Shown piece by piece: positions 29,595 through 35,387 of a stretch of 35,387 nt of DNA. The translations under genes and the position numbers were made by a program. A model generated the notes under the pieces. It was given only the letters and a program-made list of their open reading frames with translations. It was not told where the DNA came from and searched no databases. The stretch is from Desulfobacterales bacterium (GTDB lineage Bacteria; Desulfobacterota; Desulfobacteria; Desulfobacterales; JAAELO01): positions 1-35,387 of the forward strand of contig JAAELO010000765.1 in assembly GCA_024226555.1 (NCBI GenBank), in the 5' to 3' direction. Every line of letters starts with the position of its first letter. Position 1 is the first letter of the stretch.

Positions 29595-31202
29595 ATGTTT
29601 TGTTACCAATGTGAGCAAACTGCAAAAGGAAAAGGTTGTGATAAAGTTGGAATATGTGGGAAGCAGCCGGATGTTGCAGCGCTACAGGATCTATTAATAC
29701 ATGGTGTTAAAGGTATGTCCTACCTTGCAAATGAAGCTGGAAAGAAGGGTTTTAAAGATGCACAAATGGACAAATTTTTATTTGAAGCTGTTTTTTCAAC
29801 ATTAACTAATGTTGATTTTGATCCTGCAAGATTTGAAATTCTGATTGCAAAGTGTTCTGAGTATTCGACTAAACTATCAAAGGAAACAGGAGTTAATAGT
29901 CCGGTTGATTGTAGTTGTTCTGGTAAAAACTTAGGTGAACTTGTTGCATTTGGAGAAAAAGTTGGTATTAATGCAGATGAAAACCTTAATGAAGATATAC
30001 GTTCTTTAAGAGAGTTATTAATATATGGCCTTAAGGGTCTTGCTGCTTATGCCGACCATGCAGGTATTTTAGGTCAGACAGATGAAGTTATTGCTTCTTT
30101 TATGTATGAAGGTTTTGCAGCAACTCTTGATGATTCACTTGGAGTCAATGAACTTGTTGGTCTTGTTCTAAAATGTGGTGAAATTAATATCAGAGCAATG
30201 GAATTACTTGATGCTGGTAATACTGGAACATATGGACACCCGATACCAACTGAGGTTCCTTTGGGAGCTAAGAAGGGTAAGGCTATTTTAGTTTCTGGTC
30301 ATGATCTTAAAGACCTTGCTATGTTGCTTGAGCAAACAGATGGCAAAGGAATTAATATCTATACACATGGTGAGATGCTTCCAACTCACGGTTACCCGGA
30401 ACTTAAGAAATATTCACATTTCCATGGTCATTATGGAACTGCATGGCAAAACCAGGTAAAAGAGTTCAAAGCATTCCCTGGTGCTATATTGATGACAACA
30501 AATTGTATTCAAAAGCCTAATGAATCTTACCAACCAAATATTTTTACAACAGGGCTTGTTGGATGGCCAGGAGTTACTCACATAGCTGATAAGGATTTCA
30601 CACCTGTTATAGAAAAAGCTCTATCATTACCAGGTTTTGATGCTGATACTGAAGGTAAAAAAGTTATGGTGGGTTTTGCAAGAAACTCAGTTCTTGGTGT
30701 TGCTGATAAAATTATTGAAGCTGTAAAAGGCGATGCTCTTAAACACTTCTTCCTTGTTGGTGGGTGTGATGGTGCAAAACCTGGAAGAAACTATTATACA
30801 GATTTTGTTGATCAGGTTCCACAGGATTGCGTCGTATTAACACTAGCATGTGGAAAATTCAGATTTTTTGATAAAGAGATGGGAGATATTGGTGGTATTC
30901 CAAGACTCCTTGATGTTGGACAGTGTAATGATGCTTATTCTGCTGTTCAGATTGCCCTTGCTTTAGCAAATGCCTTTGATTGTGGAGTTAATGATCTACC
31001 ACTTTCATTTATCCTTTCATGGTATGAGCAGAAAGCGGTTGTAATTCTTTTAAGTTTGCTGCATCTTGGAATAAAAAATATAAAGCTTGGACCATCTCTT
31101 CCTGCTTTTATCTCTCCGAATGTACTTAACGTACTTGTAGAGAACTTTAACATTGCACCAATCAGCACTGTTGAAGAAGATATGAAAGCGTGTTTAGGAT
31201 AG
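29595..31202 (+). CDS. hcp: Hybrid cluster protein (class I), NO-reducing / hydroxylamine reductase-like
   Basis: This 535-residue enzyme carries an N-terminal Fe-S motif C3-x2-C6-x8-C15-x5-C21, which marks class I proteins of strict anaerobes. Ligands of the hybrid 4Fe-2S-2O cluster appear in the expected places: GHDLKD (His), HGEMLPTHGYPE (Glu), TTNCIQKP (Cys), LVGGCDGAKPGR (the Cys that is persulfurated), and TLACGKFRF (Cys). It protects against nitric oxide, reducing it to nitrous oxide, and reduces hydroxylamine in vitro. It starts at ATG 29595 with AGGAGG upstream. It heads an operon with an HD-domain protein and a ferredoxin, and has a CRP/FNR-type activator site. Confidence 0.96.
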   Translation: MFCYQCEQTAKGKGCDKVGICGKQPDVAALQDLLIHGVKGMSYLANEAGKKGFKDAQMDKFLFEAVFSTLTNVDFDPARFEILIAKCSEYSTKLSKETGVNSPVDCSCSGKNLGELVAFGEKVGINADENLNEDIRSLRELLIYGLKGLAAYADHAGILGQTDEVIASFMYEGFAATLDDSLGVNELVGLVLKCGEINIRAMELLDAGNTGTYGHPIPTEVPLGAKKGKAILVSGHDLKDLAMLLEQTDGKGINIYTHGEMLPTHGYPELKKYSHFHGHYGTAWQNQVKEFKAFPGAILMTTNCIQKPNESYQPNIFTTGLVGWPGVTHIADKDFTPVIEKALSLPGFDADTEGKKVMVGFARNSVLGVADKIIEAVKGDALKHFFLVGGCDGAKPGRNYYTDFVDQVPQDCVVLTLACGKFRFFDKEMGDIGGIPRLLDVGQCNDAYSAVQIALALANAFDCGVNDLPLSFILSWYEQKAVVILLSLLHLGIKNIKLGPSLPAFISPNVLNVLVENFNIAPISTVEEDMKACLG

Positions 31203-31212
31203 AAAGATATAG

Positions 31213-31238
31213 ATGTCACCCCATTTTTGGGGTGGCAT
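31213..31238 (+). other. Intergenic hairpin in the hcp operon
   Basis: ATGTCACCCC and GGGGTGGCAT pair around ATTTTT (one internal mismatch) between the hcp stop and the next start. No strong T-run follows, so it may stabilise the hcp part of the mRNA or reduce read-through rather than end transcription. Confidence 0.5.
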
Positions 31239-31256
31239 TCATAAAGGAGGTAAACT

Positions 31257-31985
31257 ATGAAATGCCCCGGACAAGATACTCAATACTGGACAGATAACGC
31301 AATCTACGATGCAAAATGCCCTGAATGCGGGGATGCCGTAGAGTTTTTTAAAGATGACACAACAAGAAAATGCAGCGGTTGCGGACATAGATTTATTAAT
31401 CCAAGGATGGATTTTGGATGTGCCTCCTACTGTCAACATGCAGAACAATGCCTGGGAAACCTTCCTCCTGAACTACTTGCAGAAAGAGGTGACCTTTTAA
31501 AAGATCGCGTTGCAATTGAAATGAAAAGATACTTCAAAAGTGATTTTAAACGTATAAGCCATGCAACCAGGGTTGCAAGGTATGCTGACAGGATCGGAAA
31601 AGAGGAAGGTGGAAACCTTTCAGTAATAATCAGTGCAGCTTACCTTCATGATATTGGAATACATGAAGCGGAAAAGCAATATAACAGTACAGCGGCAAAG
31701 TATCAGGAAGAGTTAGGACCAGGAATTGCAAAAGAGATATTAAAAAAACTTGGTGCGATTGATGAGATGATAGATGAGGTGTGTGATATTATAGGTCATC
31801 ATCACCACCCAAGAGATGAGGAAACTGTTAACTTTAAAGCATTATATGATGCCGACCTTATTGCTAACATAGAAGACAATAAAAAAGACTCACCTATTGA
31901 TGAGAAAAAACTGGAAAAAATAATTAAAAAATCCTTTCTTACTGAAAGCGGTGGAATTGAAGCTAAAAAAGTACTTTTGGTATAG
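31257..31985 (+). CDS. HD-domain phosphohydrolase with Cys-rich N-terminus, hcp operon
   Basis: This protein of 242 residues has two parts. Residues 1-70 are Cys-rich, with a zinc-ribbon-like pair C21-x2-C24 and C39-x2-C42, and further Cys at 55, 59 and 65. Residues about 85-230 form an HD domain: His102 in SHATRV, His131-Asp132 in LHDIG, a His run near 180 (GHHHH) and Asp near 197 (YDADLIAN), which is enough for a metal-dependent phosphohydrolase. The substrate is unknown. The same pairing of hcp with such an HD protein is known in many anaerobes, so a role in nitrosative stress is likely. It starts at ATG 31257 with AAGGAGG upstream. Confidence 0.85.
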   Translation: MKCPGQDTQYWTDNAIYDAKCPECGDAVEFFKDDTTRKCSGCGHRFINPRMDFGCASYCQHAEQCLGNLPPELLAERGDLLKDRVAIEMKRYFKSDFKRISHATRVARYADRIGKEEGGNLSVIISAAYLHDIGIHEAEKQYNSTAAKYQEELGPGIAKEILKKLGAIDEMIDEVCDIIGHHHHPRDEETVNFKALYDADLIANIEDNKKDSPIDEKKLEKIIKKSFLTESGGIEAKKVLLV

Positions 31986-32038
31986 AAATAAAAATATACT
32001 AATAAATAACAGGTTATTTATTAGAAAAGGAGTATGAC

Positions 32039-32755
32039 ATGAAAGTAACAAGAAAAATAATAGAGATTGATGATGATAAGTGTGATGGATGTGGTAACTG
32101 CATATTGGCATGTGCTGAAGGTGCAATGGAAATAATTGATGGTAAAGCTAAGATTATTAAGGATCTTTTATGTGATGGGCTTGGTGCATGCATTGGCGAT
32201 TGCCCACAAGATGCTTTAAAAATAATTGAACGTGAAGCAGATGAGTTTGACGAAGAAGCTGTTCATGTTCATTTAGAAAATATGAAAAATGAGCAAAAAA
32301 ATGAAAAACAAGCTTGTGGGTGTCCTGGATCACATATTCAAAGTTTTCAGTCTTCTCCTTTTAAGCCATTAAATAATGCCCAGACCGGGTCCGCTTTAAC
32401 TCACTGGCCTGTACAGATTAAACTTGTTCCACCTACTGCTCCTTTTCTTAAAGGTTCGGATCTTTTAGTTGCGGCAGATTGTGTACCAGTTGCATACCCA
32501 TCTCTCCATCAGGAGTATTTGAAGGACAGGACTGTTATGATTGGTTGTCCGAAATTTGATGACCCTGATGAGTATGTTGAAAAATTTACTGATGTTTTTA
32601 AGCAATCAGGAGTAAAAAGTGTTACAGTTCTTTTAATGGAGGTTCCATGTTGTTCTGGACTTGCAGCTATTATTGAAAAAGCAATGGAACTTTCAGGTGC
32701 GAAGATTCCTGTCAATAATGTTTTGGTTGGAGTAAAAGGAAACATTATTAGCTAA
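32039..32755 (+). CDS. Hcp-associated ferredoxin-like electron-transfer protein
   Basis: This protein of 238 residues is the third gene of the hcp operon. The N-terminal ferredoxin part binds a first 4Fe-4S cluster through C15-x2-C18-x2-C21-x3-C25. The second motif, C45 ... C51-x3-C55-Pro, has Leu48 where a Cys is expected, so it either holds a 3Fe-4S cluster or shares ligands. After a linker with CGCPGS (about residues 92-97), the C-terminal domain has a Rossmann-like pattern with VAADCVPVAYP, MIGCPKFDDP and VPCCSG, each containing Cys. It should deliver electrons to Hcp. It starts at ATG 32039 with AAAGGAG. Confidence 0.85.
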   Translation: MKVTRKIIEIDDDKCDGCGNCILACAEGAMEIIDGKAKIIKDLLCDGLGACIGDCPQDALKIIEREADEFDEEAVHVHLENMKNEQKNEKQACGCPGSHIQSFQSSPFKPLNNAQTGSALTHWPVQIKLVPPTAPFLKGSDLLVAADCVPVAYPSLHQEYLKDRTVMIGCPKFDDPDEYVEKFTDVFKQSGVKSVTVLLMEVPCCSGLAAIIEKAMELSGAKIPVNNVLVGVKGNIIS

Positions 32756-32778
32756 AAATTTTTAATGTAATATATGAA

Positions 32779-32808
32779 GGGAATCTCTCTAACTTATTAG
32801 AGATTCCC
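32779..32808. repeat. Minimal 30-bp palindromic copy of the repeat family
   Basis: GGGAATCTCT-CTAACTT-ATTAGAGATTCCC consists of two ends without core. It lies 24 bp beyond the ferredoxin stop and could act as the terminator of the hcp operon. Confidence 0.7.
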
Positions 32809-33072
32809 TATTTGTTACAAATTATATAAAAAATAAAGAATTTATACCAAATAAAATATTCATTACAGCTTCAAAAAATCAATTACCCGCATATAGTGAC
32901 CCTCTAATATTATTATTAGAGAGGCGCCTATAATCACCAATAATATCTCAACTTTTAGCTATCACTTTTGTTTTACAACCTCTTTTATGTTATAATTTGT
33001 TTAAAATAACAAATTCATAAAAGAAGGTTTATCTTACTAATTTAATACTCTATACGTTTGCCTGGAGGATTA
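32809..33072. other. Upstream region of the chemoreceptor gene
   Basis: It contains an imperfect palindrome related to the repeat ends (CCTCTAATATTATTATTAGA then GAGG, 32901-32924) and an AT-rich hairpin AATTTGTTT / AAATAACAAATT near 32993-33015. The promoter is presumably here, but I cannot place it. No ORF. Confidence 0.4.
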
Positions 33073-34782
33073 ATGTCTTTTTTTAAAAATTTAACCATTC
33101 AAAAACGATTTCTTTTAACAACAGCAATTGTTGTTACTTTTTCAGCGATTATAACCACATCTTTTCTTATCTATAATGAATTCACACTGCTTAATCTGGT
33201 TTATACTGATGTATCCAAACTTGCAAAAAATATGAATTCTCAGCAAAATGTACACTTGAGAAAAGCTGAGACAAAGCAGAAAAAAGCAGCGACAGATGCA
33301 CTTAATGTTAAAGCCCATAACTTATTACAATTCATATCAAAAATAGCACCAACAGCTATGAAATCTGCAGATTATATGCTTTTAGATGAGTATATAGCAC
33401 AACTTTGTAAAGATCCTGATATAGTTCTATGCTATGCAAAAGATAATGATAATGAAATTGTATCCACCTATAGCAATGAAGCAAATCCTGTTATTAAAAA
33501 ATTAATGGACACACATAATGTCTATGGTATTCCAAGTGTGTCAAAACTTCTATCCAAAAAAAGTAATATTAAAGAACTCTCAAACAGTATTGAAAAGGAT
33601 GGTAAAAAGTTAGGCCAGATTATCATAATGGTTTCTAATGAAAGGCTTAACAAAGAGCTTAACGAAATGAGTTCTGGTTACTTTGTCTTAAAAGAAGGTA
33701 CGAAAATGACTTTTAAAGCGCTTCAGCTTAGGATGAAAAAACAGATTAAAGGCGCTTCAATTAAAAGTCTATGGATTGGTGGTATTGCTGGATTAATAAC
33801 TATTTTTGCTGCAGTCATTCTAACTTTTTTCATGGTTCGCGGTATTACAGAAACAATCAATCTTGTTGTTGATAATTTGAAGAAAAGCTCAGATCAGGTT
33901 GCATCTTCTTCAAGTCAGGTCTCATCAACAAGTCAGGAACTTTCAGATGGGGCGTCTGATCAAGCTGCATCCTTAGAGGAAACATCTGCATCACTTGAAG
34001 AGATGTCTGCGATGACAAAAAACAATGCCGGTAATGCAAATCAGGCTAATATTCTTATGAAAGATTCAAATAATGTTGTATTAGCTGCAAATATATCCGT
34101 TGAAGAGTTAATTACATCAATGGAAGAGATCAGAAAAGCAAGTGAGGAGACCTCCAAAATAATAAAAACAATTGATGAGATTGCGTTTCAAACTAATATT
34201 CTTGCGTTAAATGCTGCTGTCGAGGCTGCTAGGGCTGGTGAAGCTGGTGCTGGATTTGCAGTTGTTGCAGATGAAGTAAGAAACTTAGCAATGAGAGCGG
34301 CAGAAGCAGCAAAAAACACCGAAGAATTAATAAAAGCTACTGTTGAAAAAATAGGTGATGGTACTGTAATTGTGGAGAAATCAAACAATGCTTTTGCACA
34401 GGTAACCGTAAACACAAAAAAACTTGGAGAGTTACTTGATGAAATTTCAACCGCATCAAGTGAACAGGCAGATGGAATCGCCCAAATTAACAAAGCTATA
34501 TCTGAACTGGATCAGGGTGTACAGAAAAATGCAATAAATGCTAAGGAGTCTGCGTTGTTCTCTAAGGAGATGAATTCTCTTGCAGATCAAATGATATTTT
34601 CTGTTGAAAAACTTATGGTTCTGGTAGGTAAGAGAGAGACTATTGAAATAAGTTCAATCAAAGATTTAACTAACCCTTTACAGAAAAAACATAAATTTAA
34701 AAAGGCTCCGGAACAGCAAGGGAGAACTTTAATTAAACCGGATGAAATAATTCCACTTGATGATGATTTTAAAGATTTTTGA
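33073..34782 (+). CDS. Methyl-accepting chemotaxis protein
   Basis: A 569-residue chemoreceptor. The start ATG 33073 is preferred because TGGAGG lies just upstream; a TTG 15 bp earlier is less likely. Helix 1 is at about residues 10-32, a periplasmic sensor domain at 35-228, and helix 2 at about 232-254. A HAMP domain is not obvious; a short helical stretch leads straight into the cytoplasmic coiled coil (from about 270). The signalling tip [20 protein letters not shown] (residues about 366-385), followed by [19 protein letters not shown], is fully conserved, and Glu/Gln pairs before it are likely methylation sites. The ligand is unknown; it would act through CheA/CheW elsewhere and CheY such as the one at 2461. 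Confidence 0.95.
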   Translation: MSFFKNLTIQKRFLLTTAIVVTFSAIITTSFLIYNEFTLLNLVYTDVSKLAKNMNSQQNVHLRKAETKQKKAATDALNVKAHNLLQFISKIAPTAMKSADYMLLDEYIAQLCKDPDIVLCYAKDNDNEIVSTYSNEANPVIKKLMDTHNVYGIPSVSKLLSKKSNIKELSNSIEKDGKKLGQIIIMVSNERLNKELNEMSSGYFVLKEGTKMTFKALQLRMKKQIKGASIKSLWIGGIAGLITIFAAVILTFFMVRGITETINLVVDNLKKSSDQVASSSSQVSSTSQELSDGASDQAASLEETSASLEEMSAMTKNNAGNANQANILMKDSNNVVLAANISVEELITSMEEIRKASEETSKIIKTIDEIAFQTNILALNAAVEAARAGEAGAGFAVVADEVRNLAMRAAEAAKNTEELIKATVEKIGDGTVIVEKSNNAFAQVTVNTKKLGELLDEISTASSEQADGIAQINKAISELDQGVQKNAINAKESALFSKEMNSLADQMIFSVEKLMVLVGKRETIEISSIKDLTNPLQKKHKFKKAPEQQGRTLIKPDEIIPLDDDFKDF

Positions 34783-34839
34783 TTTTAAAAGGGATCAATG
34801 CTTAAATATTTGAAGGATCTATAATTATAGGGAGGTTTT

Positions 34840-35106
34840 ATGATAAAATTTTTATTAATGTCAATTCATTGTGATTCAACGGTTAATGCTAAGGAAGAAT
34901 CAGAGAATTCATGTGGATGTAATCACGGAGGGGACAAAAGTAAAAAAACACCCTGCAATAGTGATCACTCAGGTGATTCATGCGGTTGCAAAAATGGAGA
35001 GAAGAACCACAGATGTGGTTCAAATAAAGAAGAGAAGAACCACAGATGTGGTTCAAATAAAAATAACGATATTTCAGGTTCATGTGGCTGTAACCACGAT
35101 AAATAA
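34840..35106 (+). CDS. Small Cys/His/Lys-rich, probably metal-binding protein
   Basis: This protein of 88 residues starts at ATG 34840, after GGGAGG at 34831-34836. After a short hydrophobic start it is hydrophilic, with nine Cys and several His residues, arranged as repeated SCGC blocks (near residues 25, 47 and 82) and two exact copies of an 11-residue unit EKNHRCGSNK-x. The Cys-Gly-Cys and His pattern suggests metal binding, perhaps like a small metallothionein, but the family is not one I recognise. The two repeat units come from a 33-bp DNA repeat that holds the palindrome GAACCACAGATGTGGTTC (35004-35021 and 35037-35054). It follows the chemoreceptor gene by 57 bp. Confidence 0.6.
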   Translation: MIKFLLMSIHCDSTVNAKEESENSCGCNHGGDKSKKTPCNSDHSGDSCGCKNGEKNHRCGSNKEEKNHRCGSNKNNDISGSCGCNHDK

Positions 35107-35196
35107 AGGTGACGACTAAAGTATTATTACGATTTTGTGTCCTACCATTTCAAAGGGCCTATCTGTATTTGGCCCAAACAAATTTCATTTTCTTAA

Positions 35197-35387
35197 GGGA
35201 ACTCTAATAATTAGAATTTTGATTGAAATGCAACGTTTATAAAAGCTTTCAGTTTTATAAAATCTCTGCCTGAGAAAAAAACAATGGGTTGATCCGTTTA
35301 TAAAACGCTTTAATTTATAAACATTACTACAGTTGTTTTTTTTGAAATACTCCGTTGTTTTGTTTTTATTTCATTTAAAACAACTTA
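35197..35387. mobile_element. Long-form MITE-like element, cut by the window edge
   Basis: It begins GGGAACTCTAATAATTAG (one base missing from the end), continues AATTTTGATTGAAATGCAAC and then the long-form core: GTTTATAAAAGCTTTCAGTT, TGCCTGAGAAAAAAACAATG, a T-run and CATTTAAAACAACTTA. It matches the last element of the cluster at 13565-13803 up to the window edge. Confidence 0.8.

Noticed and set aside
1-35387. CRISPR array, rRNA or tRNA genes
   Set aside because: The repeats are dispersed inverted elements without regular spacers; no tRNA cloverleaf or rRNA segment was recognised by eye.

Overview
This is an AT-rich stretch of chromosome from a diderm, motile, anaerobic bacterium. Several lipoproteins with lipoboxes and an outer-membrane barrel ending in Phe indicate two membranes. 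CheY, a methyl-accepting chemotaxis protein and a FliL-like protein indicate chemotaxis and motility. A class I hybrid cluster protein indicates anaerobic life, and two near-perfect -24/-12 sites show use of sigma-54. Two diguanylate cyclases and a PilZ protein show c-di-GMP signalling. The phylum cannot be fixed from the sequence; a spirochaete or a Desulfobacterota-like organism would fit. I saw no rRNA, tRNA, CRISPR array or transposase gene.

Layout. 1-3.1 kb: a possible 38-residue selenoprotein, a DHA2-type drug exporter, a FliL-like lipoprotein and CheY. 3.1-5.9 kb: a YjeH-like amino-acid exporter divergent from a LysR regulator, then a Cys-rich membrane protein. 6-7.3 kb: a diguanylate cyclase. 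7.7-13.2 kb: two long acyl-CoA dehydrogenases around a GntR/FadR-type regulator, with shared operator-like palindromes, plus a lipoprotein of atypical composition. 13.2-16.1 kb: a cluster of nested repeats and a Cache-HAMP-GAF-GGDEF cyclase. 16.2-20.1 kb: two paralogous secreted triple-repeat proteins, each with a sigma-54 promoter and upstream palindromes, flanking a lipoprotein gene and a PilZ gene. 20.2-26.2 kb: an RND/MMPL - LolA-like - outer-membrane barrel operon with a TetR regulator and three TGACTNNNNGTCA sites. 26.6-29.2 kb: an orphan gene, then a GNAT and a DUF3795 gene separated by a well-formed integron attC site, with no integrase nearby. 29.5-32.8 kb: an hcp - HD domain - ferredoxin operon behind a CRP/FNR-type palindrome. 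33-35.1 kb: a chemoreceptor and a small Cys-rich protein.

The most striking feature is a family of small inverted-repeat elements, with ends GGGAACCTCTAATAATTAG... and their reverse complement ...CTAATTATTAGAGGTTCCC. It occurs as full elements of several sizes (30, 89, about 130, 155, 185 and 240 bp) and as solo or decayed ends, in nearly every intergenic region. Two copies are flanked by exact 4-bp direct repeats, and one of these is nested in an older end. They look like non-autonomous MITE-type elements. Copies lie between promoter or operator and gene in at least two transcription units, and one end supplies the first codons of a diguanylate cyclase gene.

As a whole the window holds several independently regulated accessory units (fatty-acid oxidation, envelope lipid traffic, nitrosative stress, c-di-GMP and chemotaxis) in a genome heavily invaded by these small repeats.
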